A stretch of DNA of 64,000 nt from Eretmocerus hayati. Lineage: Eukaryota > Arthropoda > Insecta > Hymenoptera > Aphelinidae. Where the stretch lies: assembly GCA_029851415.1 (NCBI GenBank), contig CM056742.1, forward strand, positions 151,037,121 to 151,101,120. Direction: 5' to 3'. Under the pieces are notes generated by a model. The model did not search any database and had not been told where the DNA came from. It saw nothing but the letters and a program-made list of their open reading frames with translations. Each line of letters begins with the position of its first letter. Positions within the stretch are counted from its first letter, which is position 1. This document shows positions 24,241 to 36,687 of the stretch, piece after piece. The translations under genes were made by a program, and so were the position numbers.

Positions 24241-26221
24241 ATGGATTTCGAATGTCATGAGTTTTGAGAAGATTACTTTCCCAAATCCCATCTATTCAAA
24301 CTTCTCACGATAATGTAGTTATGTCAATTGTATGGAATCTTCAAATCAAACTCTTCCACACTGTAGGAATTGTACTGGGATAGTGCAGGGACTAACATTC
24401 ATCTGCAGAAACATCCGAAACGTCTATTTTTTAAGGGAAATGTATTTGATCAGTAGCTCACTCCAGGCGCAAAAATAGAGAGAACCGTAAAATGTTGGCA
24501 ATCCCATTCATTCGTTCTTCAGCTCTCTCCCGAAAGAATGGTGAAATATATCAAAAAATTTAGTAGCGTCGCAACCGCCCTCGTGGAAACTCTCCCTTCA
24601 AATATCGCGATCTTGGCGATAAAATGGCCAAATTTTGGTTCGTACTCATGAATTAACGAGGGATTCGTTGAAATTTTTACTGTTCTACAGACACAGACTA
24701 GATAATTTTCGACTAATTTTTGTTTGAACAAAGTAGCTCTTTCACCAGAGCGGATCTTTGTTCATACAATGAAATCAAATTCAATTCCGTAGATCCAAGT
24801 TCTGCGTGAAAGGCATTTCAAAAAGATAAAATTAGAATTTGCTCAAAGATACCTACTAATTTCATTGCATATCTAGATGGATATCGCATTGTAAGTCCAG
24901 ATAATATTTGCAAAACTTTGCAATTGCAAACCTCATTCATTCTCTCGATAATTAGCTTCCCCCCCCCTAAGTCCTCTCAAGCCTGCACTCGGTAACCTAC
25001 GAAAACTTTCAAAAGCCATTCTCGTAGATTAAGCATTCAATGAAATCAAGGCTAAAATCTTCTCGCGGTAACCCTAACGACCACTACCGCCATTACATTC
25101 AAAACTCCTACCCGAAATAATTGCCAAAACTCGGCTCGAAATAACGCTGACCCAAAGGGAAATCCGTTAGAATTAGCTTTATTAGCGTAACAGTCTCGCC
25201 GCATGCATTATCAAAGCCACCGATCTCAGTAACACCCAACCAACTCACATATATGGGTATTACTAACACAAGTAGCTATTGTGAGCTCTCTCGCGCGCGA
25301 TAAGCTTGGCAAAACTATCCCATACACGTATTATTACATGGATATATGTATATAAATATAGAAAGGTACTGCGAGGACGTGTGGTGACGGTTACAGTGAT
25401 TTCGCTTTGCGATGGTAGGGAAAGAGCCATCCGAACATATAACAATTACATTAAAATCCATTCAAGCGGGTCCTGCCACGCGTATTTAATCCTCCAAAGT
25501 TCAACCTTCCACCACCATGCTACGGTTTTCAAACTCTGTGAACTTTGCGGATTCGTATGGAGCCCCTGAGGAACAGCGAGCCCTTGTTAGGCGAAATGTA
25601 TTTGTATGAGTGCGTAGTAGGGAAATTTGAAGCTTACATAGATGTGTTGTAATCTGGCTTGCATCGATGATAATGACTCTGAAAACTCACGCAGAATTCT
25701 ATCCACTCACTAACACCGTGCAACGCATGAGATTCGGGAAGTACATGCTTCTCATCAAGACATAACGAAGAACTAGTTCAAAAAAAGTTTTAACTGGTTC
25801 ATCTCACAACTAATCTACATGAAGTCTCAGTATAGCAATGGCTTCATATCTATCATCACGCATCAATTTTGAGATAATATTATGAATTTTCGTGGTTGAT
25901 AATCTCGATATGAAATATCAAGACCGGGTCTGGTCTACTCAGATTAGCGCAAGACATAAGATAATGAGTTACAATAATGAACTTTTGGTTGACGCAATTT
26001 AGGTCTATGAATTTGTCTCGGGGAAACGATATTACCCAAGATTCATCGCATCCATTAACACTTCAACGTCTGACATATAGTACTCAATGCAATATTAGTG
26101 CCGAAGAGATTGTACCAACAATAACAATGACAAGTCATGGTCCGACTTCACAATCTCGCGTTGCAAGCGCTACGTTGAGTTAGGTGGTAAAAAATTGACC
26201 TGTAAATATGGTTACGTTTAC
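24241..26221. other. No gene seen
   Basis: Unassigned AT-rich sequence with short frames only. There is a C run at 24960-24967. Confidence 0.55.
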
Positions 26222-26420
26222 AGGATCCATGAGATGATGTAAAGGCCATAGGCCCCGGGCTGGAATTTTCGTGATCAAATGAAAATACACATCGGTACCG
26301 TCACTGAGAGCTTTTTTGATCAAAAATCCAGGTGAAGCAACGTTTTGGCGAGGGTCATATCCAGATGGGTGACCGCCCGTCCGGGCCTGCCAAGTCTGAT
26401 GTGCGTAACAATTTCATCCC
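26222..26420 (+). repeat. 5S-rRNA-like repeat, copy 4
   Basis: It contains GGTGAAGCAACGTTTTGGCG followed by CAGATGGGTGACCGCC (26328-26377). Against the eukaryotic 5S rRNA interval from AAGTTAAGCAACG to GATGGGTGACCGCC this aligns with at most a one-base length difference and high identity, spanning box A to box C of the internal promoter. Upstream it shares CATGAGATGATG, GGCCCCGGGCT and GAGAGCTTTTTTGATC with copy 1. It is the best-preserved 5S-like segment in the window. Confidence 0.65.
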
Positions 26421-26590
26421 TATGTCACATTATTGGGCGTATTATCGGGTGAAAACAACAAATTTTTCCACAATCTCTTATGAATAAATAAAGAGAAACA
26501 TCACTGAGAGACTTTTTATTTAAACGGGGTTCGTACTTGGATGAGTAACAATCCATCTTAGTCTGTCAAGCTCACCGTCAGCTTTTCTGG
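26421..26590 (+). repeat. 5S-rRNA-like repeat, copy 5
   Basis: A tandem neighbour of copy 4. CATCACTGAGAGACTTTTT repeats the CGTCACTGAGAGCTTTTTT of copy 4, and TCGTACTTGGATGAGTAAC (about 26531-26549) matches the 5S segment TAGTACTTGGATGGGTGAC, a part that is decayed in copy 4. Box A is lost here. The GTCTGTCAAGCTCACCG that follows mirrors CCAAGTCTGATG of copy 4. Confidence 0.55.
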
Positions 26591-29389
26591 TACTCGAAAC
26601 TAGGCCAACACAAGATAGGCTCGTCTATCCCAATGTGGTCTCGCCTAACGATGTTTACCCATCTGTGTTTATTTTAATATTTTCTCGGAAAAAAATGATA
26701 TGGAACTGGTTTTTTAACCAATAATTTGGTTCGGAGTCCATGGAATCGTTTGTCGAGATTATGTAGTTTCGTGCAGATCTGCGACCAATGAGCTTGACGA
26801 CAACAATGTCAAGGCGTACGCAGTCGCACCCAGCACTTTCAACTTTTGCACTGGTGTGATGAAATTTACCCTACAAGTGCCCGCAAAATTTACCCGAAAT
26901 CGTCATACTTCTTTACCGAATCCATACGATTTCTGACCTGAAATAAAATTTACCAGACAACAGGCCTTATTTTTTTTGACACTCATTCCAAATAAGTAGC
27001 CTTAAATTTCGGACGTCCCAAGATTACCCTGTCTGTGCCCATGATTTTTATCAAAGAATTTTGTGCGTGCAGTAACAATGCCAAGAGTTGATGAGCCGAT
27101 ACCGTTTTTGTTTCAATGTTTTTTATTCTTGTAATGTGACAATCATTGATCTCTAAACAAATTTGATTATCTACTCTGCCTCACGGAAGACTTAGCAGAA
27201 TCTGTTGAGGCATGTGAAATTGAATCAACTAAAGATAATTGCATAAGAACAAGAGGAATTTTCATGATTCCAAAGATTAAAAAGTTGTCAAACGAACTAA
27301 TAATATATAACAAGTCCGTTGCGGCGAGCCCACCATTAGGCCCCGCAATTCTTCATTTTTCAATCTTTACCAGCCCGTAATTATTCGGAAAATATCTCCA
27401 ATGAGAATATTTCGAGGTGATTTACTTCACCTAGGGCATAAATAACGAGCCCAAAGATAGTTTGCTCCCATCTAGATGTATTTGCCAGAATACGGGAGTC
27501 CAGTTCATGACCGGAATAAAGTTACTAAAAATCGTCCCCGCAGCGAACGTGTTAGTTTTCATGAAAGATCTCAATCTCTAGTTATATAAGTTCATCATGA
27601 AATTCTCATCTCTAATATATTTGCTAATCATTAGGAGTCAAACAGTCATCGGAAGATAAAAGATCATGGAAACAGTGAAGTTTCATCCCTAGTTTCCAGA
27701 CTCTGAGCCAAGTATAGTGGAGAGTTTTGCCCCGCAATCACTATACATTCACAAGATCAGCAAGAGACGTTTCGGAAACTTGCGAGACTAAGCCCGTCGG
27801 CTATTCTCTTCCGGGTAAACCCATCCAAGCCGGATGTCGAGTTAATGAATAAATGAAGCTGATGGCGTGGAAAGTCGAAAAACTCGCTTCAAACTCCATC
27901 ATCCGCTTTTTCATCGACTATTCCGTATAAAACTGGTGCTCTACATGCAATATTGAATCCACGTAAATACGTAATCCGTGAAGCGTGAAGCTCCCCGACT
28001 CGTCATGTCAATTTCTCATGATGTGCAAAAAGTGCGCATTTGCAAATCGTGTTTTTTCATCTCTGACTGACAAAAGTTTTTAAAAGAGACAGGTTGAACA
28101 GGACTAATACTAAATAGATCACTACCCACATCAAACGCATCACAAACGTAAATATACTGAAATTCAGCTGACCCTCGTTCGAAACATCAACCCTCATTGA
28201 ATACACTGCATTGGAAATTAGCCGAGTGCGTGTAGTAAAAGAAGGGTCGTATAAAAATTGCAGTGCAAATTATAGTCACGCAACGAAAGTGGGGAAACTC
28301 TTAGAACTTGCGAATGCCACTCATTAACATCGATTTTTTTGTTCGAAAGAATTATATTGGCTACCCTCGTAACTTCCCTGAGCGAAGAGTTTCAAATACT
28401 AGTAGATTTTTCTTGGAATATGGAGGGAAAGGGGCATCGGTCGCTTGGAATGCGGAAAATTTTATTCATCGAAAGACCTCGTCCGGAGCTTGTCTCGCAA
28501 AAAGATAGTAAGAGTGGGATAGGAAGACAGTCTTCTTTGAGTTGGCAGGTCGGATCTGCTAGAAGAGAAGAAGGAGTGCAGAATGTATACGAGAGAGATG
28601 GATAAAATAGTATAAGAAGAGCTTCAAGGGGATTCGGCGTGTTTGAAATACGGAGCAACTGAATCGCATTTCGAGAAGGAGGTCTTTTCACTTTCGCCTA
28701 GCGGTCCTATATAGAATCGAGAAACTTTTCATCTACCTTTGTTGAAGAAGCAAGAGGGATAGAGAGTAAGCGAGAGATGAAAACTTTTTGCGCGAAGGCT
28801 GTATCGCCGAGACCAAGTTCATGCATGTAGAAAAGTTTTCCGAGGCCCATGAGGAACGTCAACGAATACGCGATGAGCCTCTAGACGTGTATAATACATA
28901 AAGGTTAGCGATGATGAATTACTGGATTGAATGTTGAAGTTGGACTGAAAAATGAAATTACTACGGGGAATTTGCTTTCAAAATTTCATTTTGTTCTCAG
29001 GAGCGTGTGCTCAATTACAAGTTGAGCAAATTTCAAGAGCAAATTGATACGTTCCGTTTCGTTAATAGAGTGTGGAAGTAACTTTTACGCATAGTTTTGT
29101 AATTATAACATCAGTGTTGAAAGCATTTTGTTCGATGTATGGACGTGGAGTTTCTCCTTACGCATCCTGATGGAAATTGCGATCTCCGATCACCCTCGGC
29201 TCTTGTCGTAATATATACTAGCGTTATTGCCTCTTTCGCTACCGTTCGTTCGACTTGTAAATGTTCTTGAAATTTCAGAGTCCTCTGAAATGCTTATTCA
29301 TTATTCTAGCCTAAAAATGTTGTGTTTGGGCGCGATTTTGGGGTTCTCGTAATGAAAAATGAAAAAACTCATCCGCACTTCGCTTGCAA
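26591..29389. other. No gene seen
   Basis: Unassigned. Short overlapping frames at 28308-28691 on both strands have no recognisable content. Confidence 0.55.
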
Positions 29390-29465
29390 GCCCATTTTGG
29401 GCACTGGAGGACATGTCTGTCTCGCTTCGCTCGACAGACAAACTGTCCTAGTGCCCAAAATGGGC
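29390..29465. repeat. 76-nt long-stem hairpin
   Basis: GCCCATTTTGGGCACT pairs with AGTGCCCAAAATGGGC, then AGGACA with TGTCCT and TGTCTGTC with GACAGACA, around a loop near TCGCTTCGC. Only a few bases are unpaired. This is either the palindromic end of a MITE family or a structured transcript. Confidence 0.8.
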
Positions 29466-29649
29466 CAACGCACTCAGTACGGAAATATACTATTGTAGCT
29501 CAAAAATGATATTCGTCAAATGATGGGTAATGACCAATTAATAGTATTTAAAAAAGGTATGGAATTCGTAAAGATGGCATATTGTTGAATTGGTGCCAAT
29601 AACAGTCATAACCACCCACACACCCGTCTAGCCACCCACTCATCAACCT

Positions 29650-30455
29650 CCCGAGTAGAAATTAGTTTGGGGCGCGCGAGGGGCCCGAGAAGGGGGCCAC
29701 AAAGGAAGTATTCGGCCCTCTAACGGGGCCACTCTCGGCCCGAGTATGGAAACAAACAGATTTCGTGAGCTTCCCACAAACTCCAGTATACGAGTTTACG
29801 GGGAAATTAGGGGGACTGTGTGGCTCGGCACGGCTCCCCACAAACTGGGAATTCACATATGGTTAAGGTTATGTTCATGAACCATCACATACCGCAGGTT
29901 CATTGAGGTGCAATTGCCACTGACTCTTGTAAATCTTCAATAAGTAAACCTCATCAATAACTGCCTCAGCATATATGAGATTTTTACTGACAGCACACCA
30001 CTGTTATTGGAGCAAGAGAGATAGAGCGAAAACGAAAGCGAGGAGTCTTTCTCTCTCGTTCCATGCAATGACAACAATACGGTGTCACCGCAAAGGGCTG
30101 CTGCGAATATGCAACTTATTGATAAAAGACCACCATCTAATGCTTTAGCTACACACGATCTGAATCAATAACAACATCGAGATAATCGTGATTGATGTAT
30201 GTCTGAACGAATAACTTCATTATGAGATACGATTCGTAGGTTAGAATCGCAACCTGTGGACCTCGATCTCGAGTTCATGGAAACATGGTGGGCACTCTAC
30301 GGCCCATGAAGATCTGCATGGCCCCGCATGCGGCCCCCTCTCGAAATCTGTTTGTTTCCATCTTTTCCCCGCAAAGTTCCCCGCACGTTTCCCCCGAAGT
30401 TCCCGCGTAGGGGCCGAATTTTTGTTTGCGGCAGCCACAACTTTTTCTACTCGGG
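29650..30455. mobile_element. Foldback element with CCCGAGTAGAAA ends, about 806 bp
   Basis: CCCGAGTAGAAA at 29650 is answered by TTTCTACTCGGG ending at 30455. GGAAACAAACAGATTTCG (about 29749) is answered by its complement near 30340, and both arms hold GC-rich GGGGCC-type blocks. The arms have diverged by indels between these anchors. It sits inside CCCACC/CATCAACCT-rich DNA that continues on both sides, so it appears to have inserted into a simple repeat. No transposase is seen. Confidence 0.6.
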
Positions 30456-30570
30456 CTGTCCATTCAACTGACCGATCATCAACCTACCCATCCATCAAAT
30501 CTTCCGCGCCCCTACCCATAACCACAGCCTCGTATTGTATTTTAGCCAGCCCAGCGAAGCCCAACCGAGA

Positions 30571-30870
30571 TCAGATCATCTCAGTCTGTTCCAAATCACT
30601 CCAGACCGTTCCAAACCACTCGAGATCGTACCAAACCGTTCTAGACCATTTCAAACCGTCCCAGACCGTACCAGACTGACTTACACACTACCACACCATT
30701 TCAAATCATTTCGGACTGTTTCAGACCGACTCAAATCATTCGATACTGTACTCAACCGCACCAGACCATCTCAGATTGATCCAGACCATCTCAGATCATT
30801 ACAGACCATACCAAATCATTCCAGGCCGTTTCAAACTGTTTCAATACGTTTCAGATCGTCCCAGACTATC
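30571..30870. repeat. 10-bp minisatellite, 30 units without an indel
   Basis: Consensus about YCARACCRTT. Unit boundaries stay in exact 10-base register for 300 bp although single units differ at several positions. Since 10 is not a multiple of 3, three units make one 10-residue protein period, and two plus-strand frames (30422-30679 and 30535-31020) stay open across it. Those frames are by-products, with no start or splice evidence. Confidence 0.9.
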
Positions 30871-33477
30871 GCCCTACCCACCCACCAACCAACTCATCCA
30901 CCCACCGACTCACCCATGACCCATTCAGCCACTTATTATACTTCAACCCTTAGAGTAGGCAACCCTATACGTTATCCGGGCGGAAAAGTTTTGGTTGAGC
31001 ATTCAATTATTTTAATTTAGTATCTAATTATTATAAATTATCATAATTAGTAGTGTAATTTAGTATTATAATATAGTACTTCGTTGTGAAAAGATTAATC
31101 TTCCGACATCCTGGGCACAAAGGTATTCTTTTTGAACTGATTTACCATTTCCATTATTTATCAGAAAAATGTGAAGACCCAGATGCAGAATCTAGCATTT
31201 CACATCCTTGTGGCTATCTCGACCCTTGCTCTTGGCTCGGGCCAGGAAAAATTACTTGAAATACAAAATCAAACTACTACTCTTTTGTATTGTAACCTAT
31301 ACTAATCTGAATATCTGCGCGTGAAAGTCTCATCCATACACAGGTTATGAGTTTCCTCTAGATTGATCATGAAATATCGTTGTGGCTATAGACCTATATT
31401 TAATTTCAATGAAATACACCGTCCTCTTTAGTTGAATGTCAACACATCAACTATCACATCGTTGTGCCAAAAATGATTGTTTCATTGGCTTGTATTGGTA
31501 TAATATCTACGATATTGATTCTTGCGGGTGATTGTACTCTGTGCGAATACAATCTGTCATTGTCCATGAAGACCCAAACTCGACTAGGACTCATGTCGGA
31601 AGGAATTCAGAAAAACCAGCTACTGTATTTCTACTCAAAAAGAGAAAAAAGAACCCCACGTCCAAAAAAAAAAAAAATTTCACCACAGTCACACTAGTTA
31701 CCAGTGAATTTCATCCAATTAGGTAAGTGGCAAGCTCAAAAAAAATTTCACATTAACCGCTCGAAATATCACGTCTGCTGAATCTCAGTTCTCACACCCG
31801 ACCAATTTCACAACCCGTCTCGTCGCGTCAGCTCTCGCCTAGCAGAGACGCGACTGACTATAACAACGCGAATCACCGTCAGCTTCAGATGTAGGTCTCC
31901 TACACATACACACCTATCTAAATCGGAGTCACTCGCATACAACGTGAGTATAGTAATCCACTCAGCGTCACCTGCAGTCGCATGCCACTAGCACTATAGC
32001 ACCACCAAAGCTCACTCTCTGCAAAATTTGCGCTCTCGCGGAACTGTACGTACGCTACAAACGCCAACAATGCCCGCGAATCAGTGGCATACTCATACTA
32101 ATATGAGGTATATAGATGGGATATATGTGTGTATTATGGGATTTTCTATGTGTGAAAGTGAGGGATATATAGCTGTAGGTCGTTTCGCCAAGCCAGAACC
32201 CGATCGTCGCAATTTCGCATTCTGTCAGTATATAAGAGGGGTAGCCGACGACGACGACGACGGTGCAATTGTCGCGGGCGCGACTAGACGGCGCCCCGCC
32301 AACCAGGCGCCACTACCCGTGCTACACGAGCTTTCAGATTTCGACCGTTTTGCTACATATAGCCTTGGATAACAGCTTTGCCACAAGCTCTTCATTCTAC
32401 AATGTTTTTTTGAGGACATTTTTTCCGCTATATATTCATCGATCAAGTGGTTATTGAACTGAAGTATCGAACTTCGATTTTTTAGTACCTGTCGACTGAA
32501 ATGTGATTACAAATGATTGAATTTCAAATGTAATGACATCAGCCAAAGTTTTTCCTAAAATTCCAAATCAACGACGAATATTGATGTTCGACATTCCAAT
32601 ATAATATCAATATGTAATGCGATAGATAGTTGTCCAAAAAATTGCGAAACCTTAAAAATCGGTTCTCTCACTCAATCTCAAACTCAGAAGAAAAAATTCA
32701 ATTCAGTACCGTTCCACTCAACTATATAATAATATTGTCCGTGTACCGGATGTATGTGTTTGCCTTTAGTGCAAAATCAAGGAGCTTTCAGGGCTTGAGA
32801 GAAGCAGGGCTAAAGTTGAAGAGCTTTACAACCTCGAATGAAGGGCTCGATGAACAGCAAAGTGGAATTTGGGTTCGACCGAAGGCAGCTTAACTCCCAG
32901 AGCTGAATTGAGCCGCGATTGGCAAATTGCACGATGGTTTATGGGCTTTTAGTGTGTTTCGAAGATTTTGGAAAGTCTGGCGTGAAAGCACAACTTTGAT
33001 TCGATCTGTGCTACTGTAATCCAGCAAAGTTACCCCAAATTTCTGCACGCTCGCGAGTTACAGTCAAAATTTATCGAATCTGCAAGCAAGTTTTGAAAAG
33101 TTATGTTTGTAAGTTCATACATCGCCGCTGAGAGTTCTTCTGGGATCGTCAAGACTTTTCGATTCGACTACGAACGAGATCGTCAAATTGAGTACAAGGA
33201 AAAATTCTGTCGGTCTATAAATGTATTAAAATGGTTACCTGGTCCATGCCCTCAAATTCAGTATCATGTACGATCATGAGACCATTTTGTACTCTAACTA
33301 GAAATTAATGAGACTCGGTATTCAAAATTCCTGGTGAATAATTGTCTCAGTTTGATCAGTTTTCATTGTACAATACTTTCGATAGCAAGCGTCTCCTGCT
33401 AACAACTATGCTTCGATTGATACTTTTAGATATTTTCATCAATAAGCAGAATGATCAAGTCCAATATAGGATGATCA
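30871..33477. other. No gene called; CCCACC tract, AT-rich patch, promoter-like site
   Basis: 30875-30920 is CCCACC-rich, continuing the simple DNA seen before the foldback element. 30990-31080 is almost pure A/T. 32180-32330 is a GC-rich island next to a TATA motif. No exon could be supported. Confidence 0.5.
32229..32236 (+). promoter_or_regulatory. Possible TATA box at a GC-rich island
   Basis: TATATAAG is followed by a GC- and CpG-rich stretch with ACG repeats (32246-32310), an island in AT-rich surroundings. No open frame or splice-supported transcript was found downstream, so this is only promoter-like. Confidence 0.25.
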
Positions 33478-34270
33478 GAACTAAGGCCAGTGTACCCAAC
33501 TTGCCCCCATTAAGCCATTTTCTTAATAATTCTCGCTAATCTCAATATTTCCCAACGTACTTCAACTCATTTTGAAGCTTGTCTCAAGACCTTTAAAATG
33601 AGCTAAGATACGTCCAATTTGGATGAAGTGGAGCCGAACTGTTTGAATTCTCTCAAAAGGTGATTTTTGAGAGTTTACAAAAGTGTGTACCCAACTTGCC
33701 CCCATCATTTAAAACAATGTAAATCGGCGATGAAGTGAATAAAATCGCTTTGATCCGTTTTGATCCCCGTGCAGCGACATGATAAACACGTTCTGAGTGG
33801 TAAAAAAAGTCATACTGCACGCCTTTCTGAGATAACCATATGGGGGCATGTTGGGTACACTCCGATGTCGGCCTTCTTGATTCTCAAACCATCTTCGTGT
33901 TTTGTACATAAAATCGCTCCAAATCAGAGTTCTGCAACCCTGAAGAGCGGATTTTGAAGGTATTGAGACAAGGAATCGAATGCGCTGAGGTACGTCAAGA
34001 TTGGTCGAATAAAAATAAATTGGCACCGGTTCTAGTGAACGTGATTTCCTCGGTGATTTCTTAGCCGTGCAAACACGAAAAATGGAAAACTCACTTTATA
34101 TTTTCTGAAGAACGCAGAAATGATCCGGGGTCGTTGAAAACTACGTATCTTCTCATATTTTAACATAACAAACGTAAAAAAAAATTGCGGAAAGGTCAAC
34201 GAGCGCCCTGAGATCGGCATATGGGGGCAAGTTGGGTACAGAGGCCAGTTGGGTACACTTACCTTAGTTC
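33478..34270. mobile_element. TIR element with GTGTACCCAACT ends, about 793 bp
   Basis: The left end GAACTAAGGCCAGTGTACCC and the right end GGGTACACTTACCTTAGTTC are inverted, and the next bases (AACTTGCCCCCAT) recur inverted at 34211-34235. Extra internal copies of GTGTACCCAACTTGCCCCC lie at about 33687 (direct) and 33841-33862 (inverted). It also carries a 58-bp palindromic module at 33557-33621 shared with the 39.6-kb element. No target duplication is visible and there is no transposase frame. Confidence 0.65.
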
Positions 34271-36190
34271 AAAAGCAAAGTTAAATGTAAGAAATTGTTG
34301 TTGCTAATACTGTAACTGGGATCATGTTCCCTATAGAATCAAAAACGAGGAGGAGGAAGGACATATCTTTGAAAAGTTCCATACACATCTAATTTTTGGC
34401 AAATAATCGAGAATATTTTATGACTAACTCGGAGAGAGTAAAAAAAGAATCAAGCTCTGCAAAGCTTTTGATAATAATGAAATCTCATGAAAATGGCTGT
34501 GGTCTGGCAGTAGATATCAAAAATTATTGAATCATTCGAAGCGTATTAGAACTATTTTCAGAGTATTCTCGTGAAATTACGCGTGAAATATCCTTGATGA
34601 GGCATCAATAAATTCCATCAGATAAATTGAGCCGTTTCATCGTCGATCGCAAATTAAATTTCCGCTTCAACTAATATGCACCAGAATTCCTGTTGATTCA
34701 CTGTCTGATACCGACCAATCAGGATCAATCTAAATCGCATTCTCGCACTCGGGCAACTCTCAGACTCCAATAATGAAAATTAATTCCTCGTCGGAAATCC
34801 AATAAATCTCTTTTATCCGATCAAGTAATGCCCTAATATTTTAATCGTTGACGATAATCGTGAGCCCAGCTCTAAATTCCAATCCAACCAACACTAGTCG
34901 AAAAAAAAACGCAATCCTTAAACCTCCGGATTCAAAATACACCACCATTAACTTTGTCATCTCACCAAGGAAATAGGAAAAAAAAGGCTCCATACAAGCG
35001 TGAAATAAAAACGTCCGTCCAATCGGAAATTATGAATCTCCACCGCATCCGTCCCGCGCATCATATGGTCCAGCTAGTGCAATAACCGCACATGTCCTTA
35101 CACGCCGCAAAAGATTCCTTTACCCCTGCCCCACCTTCTCCAATACCATCCAAACGAAATGAACCAACATCCAGTTCATGTACACAACTCGTAAGGTCAG
35201 AACGATTCAGTCAAGATCAACTCAACCAAGCGCCCAAACCATCTCTACATCTACGTATAATACTGCAAGCTATGCAGCGGGGGTAAACCATCGAAGCGGA
35301 TCGGCTGCTGAACGATGGCCGTATACACAGCTTCACCGCGAATCGATACCCATAGACGCGCACCACTTGATCCGGTAATCCGGCCATCGGGTCCGATCGA
35401 CCACTACCTACTACTGCCCCGTGCCACATATATATGTACATATAACCTTCGTCTAACTCTATCTGCAAGCTCCTATCCGGTCGTTCATTGAGCATTTTGA
35501 ATTTCAAAAAGCTTCCGCTGGTCCGAACCCAATGAGCTTTCATGAATTTAACGTTGCCAAGAGTCCCGAACGACTGGGTTCAAATCTTTAGCCATGATTA
35601 ACCATCGGACAGTGATATATTGCTTTGAAATTAATGTAAAATCATTGACTTGACTGGCAGTCGAATCAATTGAACGTTTTTTGAATGTTCGATCAGTCAG
35701 GTCTGGTGATTTTGTATAACATAACCTCACTTTCATCTCATTCTTTCCGCTAATGAAATTCGTGATCGTGAAACAAACATCCATCTGGTGGAAATTCCTT
35801 TTCACCACGAGATTCTGAACACAGAATGGTTCATTCTCGTCACTCGTAGTCATACATTGACAAATCAGTTATAAAATGTCTTGTTTTTTTTTATAACAAC
35901 TAATCGAAAATTGACCATTTGATATCTGTTTCTTATAGAACAGAAGTTGCATAACCATTAGGACCAACACCTGACAAGTTGAAAATTCGAAAATGTTCAA
36001 AAAGTGTGTAAATGTAGGTGAGAGGAGCTTGCAAGCTCGCACAGCCCAAGGCGACATCGTGGAGCCTGGTAATTTCGTAGTCTACGTGACAGAGTGGATA
36101 ATGGGTGGTAGTGGTAGTAGGACGGTGGGGGTAACCACAGAGAGCTTGGCTTGGCCGAGTGAAATATCGCGCTTGTCGCGATAATTAGGG
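34271..36190. other. No gene called
   Basis: Unassigned. 35270-35420 is a GC-richer patch. The minus frames at 35217-35543 (108 codons) and 35548-35853 (101 codons) have no recognisable domain. Confidence 0.5.
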
Positions 36191-36197
36191 TTAGCGC

Positions 36198-36204
36198 TAT
36201 AAAT
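36198..36204 (+). promoter_or_regulatory. Possible TATA box followed by GAGA repeats
   Basis: TATAAAT sits in GC-rich context (GCGC..CGCGGCGG) and is followed by a GAGA run at 36235-36248, a layout seen in GAGA-factor promoters. No initiator or downstream coding exon could be assigned. Confidence 0.25.
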
Positions 36205-36622
36205 CGCGGCGGCCCAATGCACGGGAGAGCGAGTGAGAGAGAGAGAGAGTATACGAGCATTAGTATCCACTTTCAGCCGCACGGCCAACGAACGACACTA
36301 TTGCACCATCCACCATCCACTATACAGACACAACGCTATACACAGAATCCAATAATCCCTGCCGATCACCTCTCACTCTCCTTTACTGTTATACCTATAT
36401 ACTTTTAGTGCTGAGCTTTTTTCATTTGCCTATTCTGGCCCAGTTACCTAAAGTATATTTTGAAGCAGTTATATCGAACGATTCGAATGAGTGCGTATGC
36501 CAAGTAGTACAAAATACAAGGCAAATGCTTTAGCGAGTGAAAAGTGAAAATTGCAGCAAAATTCAATTAGGCTCTGTGCTTATATCGCAAGAGCTTGCAG
36601 GAAGAAAAAGATGAAGCTAGGG

Positions 36623-36624
<2 letters not shown>

Positions 36625-36671
<47 letters not shown>

Positions 36672-36687
36672 TGTGTGTGTGCGTGTG
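36625..36687. repeat. (GT)n microsatellite with GCGC interruptions
   Basis: About thirty GT units, interrupted by GCGC near the end. The minus frames of 91 and 148 codons over it are repeat artefacts. Confidence 0.95.

Noticed and set aside
35560..35590. GGGTTCAAATCTTT, resembling a tRNA B box
   Set aside because: No A box upstream and no acceptor stem.
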